Assembly (NCBI GenBank): GCA_963741315.1
Contig: CAVUHK010000007.1
Location: 24,796-88,795 of the forward strand
From: PALSA-1003 sp963741315
Lineage (GTDB): Bacteria; Pseudomonadota; Gammaproteobacteria; Burkholderiales; Casimicrobiaceae
Reading direction: 5' to 3'
DNA: 64,000 bases
Shown: positions 55,049 to 63,753 of the stretch, one piece after another
Position numbering within the stretch: position 1 is the first letter of the stretch
Layout: each line of letters starts with the position of its first letter
Made by a program: the position numbers and the translations under genes
Notes under the pieces: model-generated
Databases searched by the model: none
Told to the model about the DNA's origin: nothing
Seen by the model: the letters and a program-made list of their open reading frames with translations, nothing else

Positions 55049-55351
55049 ATCCCGGGTAGTCCTACAAGCATTGCTTGCTTTTGTATGCCACATTTTGCTG
55101 TCTTGACCCAGCCGTCCAGGGTCATGAAAACTACGTGTACGCAGGCAACATATTGCAAGACATATGCCGCATTCTGGGGCCTGGGGGATAAGCGGATGAA
55201 CGGTCGCAGGGACCGGATTCTCGTATGAAACGGCGCAATTTCAGGGGCTCGGCGGAACGCTTTCGCCGACCCTGCGGCCCCTGCTGCCGGCCGCATGTGC
55301 CGCAATACGTCGGGCGTGTCTGCCGCTATCGGTCAGAGCGCCCTCAATTCG

Positions 55352-55372
55352 CGTTTTGTCACGTACAAAACG
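55352..55372. promoter_or_regulatory. Dyad with 8-base arms, possible operator
   Basis: CGTTTTGT pairs with ACAAAACG across a 5-base spacer (CACGT). The AT-rich arms in a GC-rich gap, about 300 bases upstream of fimT, resemble a binding site for a dimeric regulator. No T-run follows, so a terminator is less likely. The cognate regulator is unknown. Confidence 0.35.
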
Positions 55373-55465
55373 TTCACACGACGAATCGGTACAGCTGGCC
55401 GTCAACAACTCCCCACGAGCGGGGCACGGCTGCTGACTGAAATACGGCGGACTGGGTGCTGAACC

Positions 55466-55497
55466 GCCGTTGCTCCGATCCGGATCGGAGCAACGGC
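55466..55497. repeat. Perfect 32-base palindrome
   Basis: Positions 55466-55497 read the same on both strands, with centre between 55481 and 55482 (GATCC|GGATC) and arms GCCGTTGCTCC / GGAGCAACGGC. With no spacer it could be a very stable cruciform or hairpin, a protein-binding site, or a bidirectional terminator stem lacking a T-run. It lies 220 bases downstream of the HAD gene stop. Confidence 0.6.
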
Positions 55498-55717
55498 CAT
55501 GCCAACAGACACGCGCGCGGCATTTTTCAGGGCGCGCGGGAAACGACGAGGGGTTCATGTGACGCGGTCAGTGGACATTTCCGCCACTTAGCGCCGAGTT
55601 TTGGCAACCCCGGCGGCGGGGACGCCTTGAAGCTTTCGAGGCGCACCGGCCGAGGCGTAGGGCGGCCGTGGCGGTCTCTTCGAACGCCGCCTACTGGAGC
55701 GGCTAACGGGGGTGGAT

Positions 55718-56737
55718 CTACTCGAACGAGAAGATCTTTTTCCAGTCATCCTTCATGCTGATGACGACCCAGCCTTTCTGCTTCGCCTCGTCGTCGAGCG
55801 CTTGAGGAAAGGTGCCGACGCGGCTCGCGGGCAGGCCGCGCGCGGGTCCGTACGCGTACTCGCGCTGCGCATCGTCGTGCAGCACCAGCATCGCAAGACG
55901 CGCGCCATCGCCAGCCTTGGCGTACTCGAGCATCTGCCGGTCGCCGCCGGAGTTTCCAAATGAGGCATAGGGGCGGCGGCCGATCATCATGTGAATGCCC
56001 TCGGGCTTGCCGGGACCGTCGTCCAGGAGCAGCAGCTTGGGTTCCTTGGTGAGCATCGGCGTACCGTCCTTGGCGTAGCCGAACTTGGTCGCACCGGCGC
56101 TGCCCACCACCTGCTCGGGCGGAACACCGTAGGTCTGCTCCGCGTACACCCGCACGAAGTCCTGACCACCGCCAGTCACGATGTAGGTCTTGTAGCCATT
56201 GGCGCGCAAATACTTCATCACCTCCTGCATCGGCAGATAGGTGAGCTCGGTATACGGTCTCTTCCAGCGCGCATCCTTTGCCGTGGCGAGCCACGCCTTG
56301 ACCTCGGACGTGAATTGATCGGTCGACATGCCGGTCAGCGTCGCCGCGAGGATCTTCTCGAGCTGCGCCATCGGCAGCTTGGCGATCGCTCGCGATTGCC
56401 GGACATCACGGTCTTGAACGGCTCGACCTTGGCCAACTCCGGTTTGGCTTTGACCAGCACCTGCACGCGGTCGAGGGCATACATCACTTGCGAATAGATG
56501 GGTTTCTCGACCCACAACGTGCCGTCCTGGTCGAAGGTCGCGATGCGCGCCTCGGGCGGCACGAACTGCGGACCGCCTTGGGTGGTCGTCGCCTGCACGA
56601 AGTCGACGATCGCCTTTTTCGCCGCGCCATCGTTCCACGACGAGCAGCGGATCCGTTTGCGCGCTCACCTGGAAGCAAGCCAGCAGGAGTGCCAGCGCAC
56701 CGAACAATATTCCCATCGAAGTTGAACGTGATTTCAT
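55718..56737 (-). CDS. HAD-superfamily phosphatase-like exported protein with two compensating frameshifts
   Basis: The open frame from 56737 is a signal peptide (MGILFGALALLLACF to VSAQ) and a HAD C-terminal part (KTYIVTGGGQDFVRV, LLLLDDGPGKPEG, ASFGNSGGDRQML). The middle is coded in another frame: WNDGAAKKAIVDFVQA and the HAD motif I FDQDGTLWVEKP. One extra base near 56638-56641 and one missing base near 56390 explain this, leaving the overall frame open. With corrections it matches a family of exported haloacid dehalogenase-like hydrolases. As written, the nucleophile Asp would be lost. It follows the binding-protein array on the same strand. Confidence 0.75.
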   Translation of the reverse strand: MKSRSTSMGILFGALALLLACFQVSAQTDPLLVVERWRGEKGDRRLRAGDDHPRRSAVRAARGAHRDLRPGRHVVGRETHLFASDVCPRPRAGAGQSQTGVGQGRAVQDRDVRQSRAIAKLPMAQLEKILAATLTGMSTDQFTSEVKAWLATAKDARWKRPYTELTYLPMQEVMKYLRANGYKTYIVTGGGQDFVRVYAEQTYGVPPEQVVGSAGATKFGYAKDGTPMLTKEPKLLLLDDGPGKPEGIHMMIGRRPYASFGNSGGDRQMLEYAKAGDGARLAMLVLHDDAQREYAYGPARGLPASRVGTFPQALDDEAKQKGWVVISMKDDWKKIFSFE

Positions 56738-56825
56738 ATCGACTCCCACATGGTCTCCGAGATGCGGATAGGAAGCGCCTGGCCACCGCCATCTTCGGTG
56801 ATCGATCATACCTGCCGCCTGCACA

Positions 56826-57815
56826 TTACTGGATCACCTCGTCCGCGCGCAGCAGTACGTCCTTCGGAATGCTGATTCCGAGCGTTTTCGCGGTCCTGAG
56901 GTTGATCACCAGCTCGAACTTGGTCGCCTGCTCGACGGGAAGGTCCGCAGGCTTGGCACCCTTCAGGATCTTGTCCACGTACTTCGCCGTATTTCGGTAG
57001 ATCGCTGCGAGGTCGACACCGTAGCTGAGCAGGCCCCCGCCAGCGATCATCTGATCACGCAACAGGAACGCCACTGGCAGCCGGGCGTTCTGCGTAAGCG
57101 CCTGCAGCTTCGCGCGCTCGTTGAACAAGGCGTCCGCGATCACCACGACCGCCTGCGATCGTTGTCGGACGATCTCTGCGTTGGCGGTGTCGAGTTGCGC
57201 GGGCGTGCTGGCGACAACCCGAAGCGCAACGAGGTCCAACGCGGCGCAAGCACTCTGGGCGCGGGCCCAGTACGCGGCGTGCAAAGGATTGCTTTCGTTC
57301 AGCAGGACGGCGATGCGCCGGGCGCCCGGTGTGACCTCGTGCAGGACCCCGATCAATTTTCCCAGCACCTCATCTTGCTGGCTGGTGAAGCCGGTGATGT
57401 TGCCGCCCGGCTTGGCCAGACTGGCGACAAACCCGGCGGCCACGGCGTTCGAGACGCCCGCCATCACGATCGGTATTGTCTTCGTCGCCCGCTGCGCCGC
57501 GCGGGCGGCCTGCGAGGTGCTGGTCACGATCACCTCGATCTTCTGCCCGATCAATTCGTGGGCCATGCCGTCCAGGCGATCCAAATCGCCATTGGCGGAG
57601 ACGATTCGATACTCGACGTTTTTGCCGTCGATCCAGCCGAGATCCTGCATTCCTTCCTTGAACGCCGCGCGCAGATGATCGCCAGTGGCTTCTGAGAACA
57701 AGAACATCAGCGCGACGCGACGGGTGGTCCCAGCTGATTGTGCGTGGGCAAGCGACCTCGCGATGACGAGGCCACCCGCAGCGCTCCCGATGAATGTGCG
57801 CCGGTCGATCGTCAC
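56826..57815 (-). CDS. PF04392-type periplasmic binding protein, array copy 7 (last)
   Basis: A 329-residue protein with Tat-like leader (TIDRRTFIGSAAGG to AHAQ) and two alpha/beta lobes of the ABC_sub_bind family (FKEGMQDLGWIDGKNVEYRI, TIPIVMAGVSNAVAAGFVAS, LAKPGGNITGF). It ends LLRADEVIQ. The GTG start overlaps the stop of copy 6 (57812-57815, GTGA). Unlike the other copies it stops with TAA and is not followed by another start, so it ends the array. It is most like copies 3 and 6. Ligand unknown; no permease or ATPase partner is nearby. Confidence 0.87.
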   Translation of the reverse strand: MTIDRRTFIGSAAGGLVIARSLAHAQSAGTTRRVALMFLFSEATGDHLRAAFKEGMQDLGWIDGKNVEYRIVSANGDLDRLDGMAHELIGQKIEVIVTSTSQAARAAQRATKTIPIVMAGVSNAVAAGFVASLAKPGGNITGFTSQQDEVLGKLIGVLHEVTPGARRIAVLLNESNPLHAAYWARAQSACAALDLVALRVVASTPAQLDTANAEIVRQRSQAVVVIADALFNERAKLQALTQNARLPVAFLLRDQMIAGGGLLSYGVDLAAIYRNTAKYVDKILKGAKPADLPVEQATKFELVINLRTAKTLGISIPKDVLLRADEVIQ

Positions 57816-58799
57816 TGAATCACTTCGTCAGCGCGCAGCAGCATGTCCTTCGGTATGTTGATGCCGAGCGCCTTCGCCGTCTTGAGGTTGATCACCAGCT
57901 CGAATTTGCTCACCTGCTCGACGGGAAGGTCCGCGGGCCTGGCGCCTTTCAGGATCTTGTCCACGTACGTCGCCACGCGTCGCGCCGTCGCGCCCAGGTC
58001 AGCTGCGTAGCTGAGGAGTCCACCTGCGACCACGTGCTCGCGCCACGAATACGCCACCGGCAGCCGTGTAGACTGCATCACCTCCTGCAGTTTGACGCGC
58101 TCGTTCAGGATAGATCGGGTCCGCGACCACCACGACGGCCTGCGATCGCTGCCGGACAATCTGCTCGGCGGCGGCGTCGAATTGCGCCGGCCCGTTGGCA
58201 ACGATGCGCAGTGCAACGAGGTCCAATGCGGCGCAAGCCTTCTGCGCAGCGGCCCAGAACACGGCTTGGTTGGGATTGTTTTCGTTGAGCAGGATGGCGA
58301 TGCGCCGTGCGCCCGGTGCAAGCTCGTGCAGTACGCCGATCAACTTGCCCAGTGTCTCGTCCGATTGGGTGGTAATCCCGGTGATGTTGCCTCCCGGCTT
58401 GGCCAGGCTTGCGACAAACCCGTTGCCCACCGCGTTGTTGATGCTCGACATGACGATCGGAATTGTCTTCGTCGCCCGTTGCAGCGCACGCGCGGAGATG
58501 GCGTTGCCGACCACGATTACGTCGACTTTCTGCGCGATCAGCCCGCTGGCCAAAACGTCCAGACGACTCACGTCGCCATCGGCGTAGGCGGTTTGATAGG
58601 TTACGTTCTTCCCCTCTTGCCATCCGAGATCGCGCATGCCCTGCTGAAATCCCGCGAAGGATTCGGCGGGACTTGCTATCGATCCAAGCGATACCCATCC
58701 GACACGACGAACTGTCGTGGTCGGCTGGCCGTGGCTCAACCGGTGCGCGACGAGCACACTGGCACCGCCTGCCAGTACTACTCTACGGCGTGTGATCAC
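57812..58799 (-). pseudogene. PF04392-type binding protein, array copy 6, with a frameshift
   Basis: The N-terminal two-thirds (MITRRRVVLAGGASVLVAHR to AVVVVADPIY) are in one frame and the C-terminal third (LNERVKLQEVMQ to LRADEVIQ) in another. One extra base at the GG pair 58108-58109 restores DPIYLNERVKL, which aligns with the paralogue segment DSMYFAERARL. The GTG start overlaps copy 5 (58796-58799) and the stop overlaps copy 7. It may be a decayed or mis-read copy. Confidence 0.85.
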
Positions 58800-59833
58800 T
58801 GGATCACCTCGTCGGCGCGCAGAGCAAGCGTTGGGAATCGCGACTCCGAGCGCCTTCGCGGTCTTAAGTAGAAGCGATTGCGGAATCGAAGGCCGAGCGC
58901 CTTGGCGGTCTTGAGGTTGACGGCCATGAAGTATCTTGCGGGCTGCTCGAACGGCAGCTCACCCGGCTTCGCGCCTTTGAGAATCTTGTCCACGTATATC
59001 GCGGCGCGCCGAAAATTGTCGGTCAGGTCGGCGCCGTAGCTCATAAGGCCCCCGACTTCGACGTATTCGTGGAGGTTGTAAATCGCCGGCAGTCGCTGCT
59101 TCGTCGCTGCTTGTGTGATCTGCAGCGCCTGCTGCGTGAAGAACGTATCAGCAAACAGGATGACGGCGTCTGCGCGGTATTGCGCCAGTGAGGCGAAGCC
59201 GGCATCGATTTCCGCAGCCGTGCCCGCCTCCGCCAGTACGACCTGCACTCCGACCTTCTGTGCAGCCAGAGTCAACTTCGTCATTTGCGCCGGATGCGTC
59301 ACGTTGTCCGGATTCAGGAGCAGGCCGACCCGGGACAATTGGGGCACGAATGATTTGAGCAACTCAAGCTGCTTCGGACCCAGGTCGATTGCGGTGTCGG
59401 CCAGACCGGTGAAGTTTCCACCGGGCCGCGCCAGGCTCGCGGCCAGGCCCGCGGTCACTGGATCGTTGGTGACGGTGATGACCACCGGAATGCTGGTCGT
59501 GGCATGTTGCAGAGCGCGATAGGCGACACTGCCCGTTGCCACGATAGCGTCAACTTTCAACTGCACGAGTTCCGCCGCAAGCGCGGACGCGCGATCGATC
59601 TTCCCGTCGCCAAAGCGCGCCTCGATAGCGAGATTCTTGCCCTCGATGTAACCAAGATCACGCATGCCCTTGACGAATGCTTCATAGCGGCCGGTGTCCA
59701 GCGCTGACTGGCGCGAACCGAAATAGAAGAATCCGATGCGCCACACTTTGCCTTGCGGCTGCGCGACAGCTCTGAGGGGCAACACGAGTGCGCCAACAGC
59801 AACGCTTGCAACGAACGCGCGCCGGTCGATCAC
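58796..59833 (-). CDS. PF04392-type binding protein, array copy 5, chimeric C-terminus
   Basis: A 345-residue paralogue with the leader IDRRAFVASVAVGALVLPLR, and KGMRDLGYIEGKNLAIEARF and SLARPGGNFTGLADT in the body. The end is odd: after NLKTAKALGL the sequence runs RFRNRFYLRPRRRSESRF before LALRADEVIQ. DNA shows two imperfect copies of the segment coding LKTAKALG-x-x-IP, joined head to tail with a one-base difference that shifts the frame (58834-58867 and 58882-58914). This looks like slippage or unequal recombination between copies. The core fold should be intact. Confidence 0.85.
   Translation of the reverse strand: MIDRRAFVASVAVGALVLPLRAVAQPQGKVWRIGFFYFGSRQSALDTGRYEAFVKGMRDLGYIEGKNLAIEARFGDGKIDRASALAAELVQLKVDAIVATGSVAYRALQHATTSIPVVITVTNDPVTAGLAASLARPGGNFTGLADTAIDLGPKQLELLKSFVPQLSRVGLLLNPDNVTHPAQMTKLTLAAQKVGVQVVLAEAGTAAEIDAGFASLAQYRADAVILFADTFFTQQALQITQAATKQRLPAIYNLHEYVEVGGLMSYGADLTDNFRRAAIYVDKILKGAKPGELPFEQPARYFMAVNLKTAKALGLRFRNRFYLRPRRRSESRFPTLALRADEVIQ
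58834..58914. repeat. Tandem duplication at the 3' end of array copy 5
   Basis: Two copies of a 33-34-base unit at 58834-58867 and 58882-58914. Both contain GGAATCG, then CCGAGCGCCTT and GCGGTCTT. Read on the minus strand, both encode the family segment LKTAKALG-x-x-IP. The unit ends differ by one base in length, which moves the reading frame between them. Confidence 0.75.
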
Positions 59834-60810
59834 TGAATTACCTCGTCCGCGCGCAGCAACAACGCTTGCGGTATGGCAAGCCCCAACGTTTTAGCGGTTT
59901 TGAGGTTGATAGCGAATTCGTACTTGTTGGGCTGCTCGGCCGCCACCTCCGCCGCCAGTGTCCCCTTGAGAATTCGCTCGATCGTCGCCGCAGCGCGTTG
60001 AAAGAACAGATCGAGATTGGGGCCGTAAGCCATCAATCCGCCGGCCGCGACAAACGGATGAAACGGCGAGATTGCAGGTATGCGGTTGCGAAGCGTGAAT
60101 TCGGCGAACCGCGCGGAGTACTGGAATGCAGTTGGCGAGGACAGGACGACAAACGCCTGCGTACGCGCTTTGATTGCTGCGTTGACCGCTGCATCGAAGT
60201 CGCTCCATTTTTCTACTGGAACAGTCTGCACTTCTACGGAAAATGTCGGCGCCGCAGCCTGGGTTGCGGCGAGCTGTGACTTTCCGCTCGCGGTATCCCA
60301 CAGCAGACTGACGCGCCGCAGGCCAGGAACGGCCTCATGCAGCAGCTGCAGCCATTTGGCGGACATCGCGGTCGTGTCGAGGAAAAATCCGGTGACGTTT
60401 CCTCCGGGTCGGGACAGGCTCTTGACCCATCCGCTTTTCACGGGGTCTGACTCGAGATCGATCGCGACGATCGGAATCGTACGTGTGGCGCTCATTGCGG
60501 CTCGAACCGCGGGCGGGCCGACGACGAGCAGGACGTCGACGTTGGCTCGTACCAGATCGGCGGCGAGCGTTGGCAGGGTCTCCGGCTTGCCGTTGCCGGA
60601 GCGAAGTTCAAATGCAATGTTCTTGCCCTCAACATACCCACGCTCTGCGAGGCCCGCAACGAGCACCTTGTACACGCTGCTGGCCTCCACGCTGGCCGGA
60701 TGCAGAATGCCGAGTCGCGGCACGGTGCGCGCGGGCTGTGCGCGCGTGGCAAATGGCATCGACGCAATTCCAGCGCCAAGCACCTTCATTGCCTCGCGCC
60801 GGGTCGTCAT
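59830..60810 (-). CDS. PF04392-type binding protein, array copy 4
   Basis: A 326-residue paralogue, the only one starting with ATG at the junction (ATGA at 60807-60810). The leader TTRREAMKVLGAGIASM precedes RLGILHPASVEASSVYKVLV. It is more diverged than copies 3, 6 and 7: SLSRPGGNVTGFFLDTTAMS and the end LAAEVAAEQPNKYEFAINLK before LLLRADEVIQ. It is an intact frame. Confidence 0.86.
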   Translation of the reverse strand: MTTRREAMKVLGAGIASMPFATRAQPARTVPRLGILHPASVEASSVYKVLVAGLAERGYVEGKNIAFELRSGNGKPETLPTLAADLVRANVDVLLVVGPPAVRAAMSATRTIPIVAIDLESDPVKSGWVKSLSRPGGNVTGFFLDTTAMSAKWLQLLHEAVPGLRRVSLLWDTASGKSQLAATQAAAPTFSVEVQTVPVEKWSDFDAAVNAAIKARTQAFVVLSSPTAFQYSARFAEFTLRNRIPAISPFHPFVAAGGLMAYGPNLDLFFQRAAATIERILKGTLAAEVAAEQPNKYEFAINLKTAKTLGLAIPQALLLRADEVIQ

Positions 60811-61793
60811 TGAATCACCTCATCCGCACGCAGCAACAGCGATTGTGGAATCGTGATCCCAAGTGCCTTCGCGGTCTTCAGGTTGATCACCAGATCGAAC
60901 TTGGTCGCCTGCTCGATGGGAAGGTCTGCGGGCTTGGCGCCCTTCAATATCTTGTCCACGTACTTCGCTGCGTTGCGATAATTCACGGCGGTGTCGTATC
61001 CATAGCTGAGCAAGCCACCCGCGACCACGTGATCGCGCAACGCAAACGCCACCGGCAGCCGGGTGGTCTGCATCAATTCCTGCAGCCTGGCGCGCTCGGC
61101 AAAGTACATGCTGTCCGAGATAACCACGATGGCCTGTGCTCGCTGTCGAACCACCTGCTCGACCGCGGCGCCGAGTTGCGCGGGCGTACTGGCGACAACG
61201 CGCGTCGCAACGAGGTTCAACGCGGCGCAAGCGCTCTGGGCGCGCGCCCAGTACGCGTCGTGCAACGGATTGCTTTCATTTACCAGGATGGCGATGCGCC
61301 GGGCACCGGGCGCAATTTCGTGCAGAGTGCCGATCAGCTTGCCCAGCACCTCGTCCTGCTGGCTGGTGAAGCCGGTGATATTGCCTCCCGGCTTGGCCAG
61401 ACTGGCGACGAGCCCGGCGCCCACGGCGTTCCCGACGCCCGCCAGGACGATGGGCACCGACTTCGTCGCCCGGTGCGCGGCGTCGGCGCTTTGCCCGCTC
61501 CCAACCAGGATTACATCGACTCGTTGCCCGATCAGCTCGCTAACCAGTGCGTCCAGCTTCCCCACGTCGCCATTGGCATAGACGAATCGATACTCGACGT
61601 TCTTCCCTTCCAGCCAGCCGAGATCCAGCATCCCCTGTTTGAAGGCTGTGCGCAGATGGGCACTGGTGGCTTCTGTCGAGAACGTCAGGATTCCGACACG
61701 TCGCATGGTCGCCGCAGGCTGTCCATGGCTGAGCGGGTGCGCCGCAAGCAGGCCGAGGCCACTTGCCAACAGGACCTTGCGGCGCGTGATCAC
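60807..61793 (-). CDS. PF04392-type binding protein, array copy 3
   Basis: A 328-residue paralogue with leader ITRRKVLLASGLGLLAAHPL and the motif set FKQGMLDLGWLEGKNVEYRF, SLAKPGGNITGFTSQQDEVL, ILVNESNPLHDAYWARAQ. It shares long near-identical stretches with copy 7, so the two are probably the product of a recent duplication. Starts with GTG in GTGA at 61790-61793 and ends LLLRADEVIQ. Confidence 0.87.
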   Translation of the reverse strand: MITRRKVLLASGLGLLAAHPLSHGQPAATMRRVGILTFSTEATSAHLRTAFKQGMLDLGWLEGKNVEYRFVYANGDVGKLDALVSELIGQRVDVILVGSGQSADAAHRATKSVPIVLAGVGNAVGAGLVASLAKPGGNITGFTSQQDEVLGKLIGTLHEIAPGARRIAILVNESNPLHDAYWARAQSACAALNLVATRVVASTPAQLGAAVEQVVRQRAQAIVVISDSMYFAERARLQELMQTTRLPVAFALRDHVVAGGLLSYGYDTAVNYRNAAKYVDKILKGAKPADLPIEQATKFDLVINLKTAKALGITIPQSLLLRADEVIQ

Positions 61794-62776
61794 TGGATCA
61801 CTTCGTCCGCGCGCTGCAATAGCGACGGCGGGATCGCGAGGCCCAGCGCTTTGGCCGTTTTCAAATTGACGACGAGTTCGAATCTCGTGGGCTGCTCGAC
61901 CGGCAAGTCGGCGGGCTTGGCGCCCTTGAGGATCTTGGCCACGTAACCGGCAGCCGTCACATAGTGTTCGGCGAGCACCGGACCATAGGCGATCAAGCCG
62001 CCTTCCCTGGCCATGTTTGGCTGATCATAGCTTGCCGGCATCCGGTCGCCTGCCGCAAAGGCGTACACATCGGCCCGACGCTCGCCCAACACCGGATCGG
62101 CCATGACCAGCAGCGCATCCGGGTGCATATCGCGGATCATCGCAAATGCGTTCGGAAAATCCTTGTCCCGGGTGACCTCGGCAACGGTGATGCTGAGATT
62201 CGACTTGCGTCCGGCATCCATGGCGTCCGTGACATACCGGGATGCATTGGCATTGGATGGGTTCAAGAGTATCGCGAGCTTGGTAGCGCGCGGCACGAGC
62301 TCGCGCATCAACCCGATCTGCTTTCCGGCATAGGAAAGGTTCGTGGTTCCGGTGACATTGCCGCCCGGCCGGGCCAGGCTTGCGATCAGTCCCGCACCCA
62401 CAGGATCACCTGCGTGCACCATCACGATCGGAATGGTGCTTGTCGCCTGCCGCGCGGCACGGGCGGCGGTTACCGCTGGCGCAACGATGACATCGACCTT
62501 GCTCGCCACAAGCTCACGCGCAAGATCACTCAATCGGTCTGTGTTTCCCGCAGCGTAACGGTCCTCGATCACAATGTTCTTGCCATCGACGTACCCAAGC
62601 GCGGCCAGCTTCTCGCGAAACACCGAACGATTTCGCAGGCTCGTCGGGTTGTCCATCGAACTGAGCCAAAGGACGCCGATGCGCGGAATCTTCGACTTGG
62701 ACTGTCCTCGGCTGTATCCATGCCTTACGAGCAGGCCAATGCCGCCTGCCAGCAGAACATTGCGGCGCGTAGTCAC
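61790..62776 (-). CDS. PF04392-type binding protein, array copy 2
   Basis: A 328-residue paralogue with leader TTRRNVLLAGGIGLLVRHGY and body SLARPGGNVTGTTNLSYAGK, LNPSNANASRYVTDAMDAGR and DKDFPNAFAMIRDMHPDALL. More diverged than copies 3 and 7 in the central cleft region, so ligand preference may differ (inference). Ends LLQRADEVIQ. GTG start overlaps copy 1 (62773-62776). Confidence 0.87.
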   Translation of the reverse strand: MTTRRNVLLAGGIGLLVRHGYSRGQSKSKIPRIGVLWLSSMDNPTSLRNRSVFREKLAALGYVDGKNIVIEDRYAAGNTDRLSDLARELVASKVDVIVAPAVTAARAARQATSTIPIVMVHAGDPVGAGLIASLARPGGNVTGTTNLSYAGKQIGLMRELVPRATKLAILLNPSNANASRYVTDAMDAGRKSNLSITVAEVTRDKDFPNAFAMIRDMHPDALLVMADPVLGERRADVYAFAAGDRMPASYDQPNMAREGGLIAYGPVLAEHYVTAAGYVAKILKGAKPADLPVEQPTRFELVVNLKTAKALGLAIPPSLLQRADEVIQ

Positions 62777-63753
62777 TGAATCACCTCGTCCGCGCGGAGT
62801 AGCAATGGCTTCGGGACGGTAAGCCCGAGCGCTTTGGCGGTCTTGAGGTTGATCACGAGCTCGAACTTCGTCGGCTGCTCGATGGGAATATCGCCAGGCT
62901 TCGCGCCATTGAGGATTCTCTGCACATAGGCGGCGGACCGCCGGGCAACCACGGTCGAATCCGATCCGTACGTTGCAAGGACGCCTGCATCGGTTAACCC
63001 ACGCCCTGTGCCGAATACGGGCAAGTGGTTAGCGAGAGCCAGTTCAGAAACGCGCGCCACGTTGGAAAGGAAAAACGTATCCGCCGATATCAATACGGCG
63101 TCCGGCCGCGCGGACCGAAGCGAATCGAAGGCGCGATCCAGGTCGCCTCGCGCCTGCACTTCGATGATGCGAACGAAAATGTGCAGCCGCGCGGCAGCAA
63201 TGAGCGTCTCGCCCATCCTCAGTTGCTGCGAGATCGCGTTGATGGGATCCCACAGTGCCGCCACCCGCGTGGCCCCGGGAAGGAACTGGGGAATCAACTC
63301 CAGCAGTTTGCCCACCGCGGCGGTCGTCTGGGTGGACGTCCCGGTCACGTTGCCGCCGGGACGTGCGAGGTTGCTGACGAGTCCCGCGGCGACGGGGTCG
63401 GTGGCTCCGACCATCACGATCGGAATTGTCGCGGTGGCCTCCTTCGCGGCGACCGACGACGCCGAGGCGATCGTAACAATGACGTCTGGACGATTCTTAA
63501 CGATCTCCGCTGCAAGAGCCGGCAGGCGAGCGAAATCGCCCTCGGCGGAGCGACGATCGATGATGATCGTCTTGCCTTCGACGTAACCCAAGTCGCGCAT
63601 GCCCTGCCAGAACGCCGGCTCCCTGGGATTGGGACCCGGAGTGAGGAAACCGATCCTCGGCATCTTCGCCGGCAGCTGGGCGCTTGCGGTGCGCGTGCCC
63701 GCGATCATTGCACCCGCCGCCAAGGCGCGCAGTAGTGCGCGGCGCGCGATCAC
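62773..63753 (-). CDS. PF04392-type binding protein, array copy 1
   Basis: A 326-residue paralogue, the first intact copy in the direction of transcription. The leader IARRALLRALAAGAMIAG precedes RIGFLTPGPNPREPAFWQGM. The body has ATIPIVMVGATDPVAAGLVS and NLARPGGNVTGTSTQTTAAV, and the end is LLLRADEVIQ. I use the GTG at 63753 because it gives the Tat-like leader and the GTGA overlap with the remnant upstream, as at all other junctions. The ATG-like codon at 63792 would add Cys/Gly-rich sequence unlike any paralogue. Confidence 0.86.
   Translation of the reverse strand: MIARRALLRALAAGAMIAGTRTASAQLPAKMPRIGFLTPGPNPREPAFWQGMRDLGYVEGKTIIIDRRSAEGDFARLPALAAEIVKNRPDVIVTIASASSVAAKEATATIPIVMVGATDPVAAGLVSNLARPGGNVTGTSTQTTAAVGKLLELIPQFLPGATRVAALWDPINAISQQLRMGETLIAAARLHIFVRIIEVQARGDLDRAFDSLRSARPDAVLISADTFFLSNVARVSELALANHLPVFGTGRGLTDAGVLATYGSDSTVVARRSAAYVQRILNGAKPGDIPIEQPTKFELVINLKTAKALGLTVPKPLLLRADEVIQ

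Larger units (their letters stand above)
55049..55717. other. Intergenic region upstream of the pilin cluster
   Basis: About 670 bases without a supported gene. It holds two strong dyads (listed separately) and, next to fimT, an AT-richer stretch (about 55070-55180) likely to carry the fimT promoter. I could not assign a sigma-70 or sigma-54 promoter with confidence. Open frames here are short and unlike proteins. Confidence 0.5.

Noticed and set aside
55049..55305. Short open frames upstream of fimT
   Set aside because: They have poor codon character, no ribosome-binding site and no recognisable protein. I treat the stretch as regulatory.
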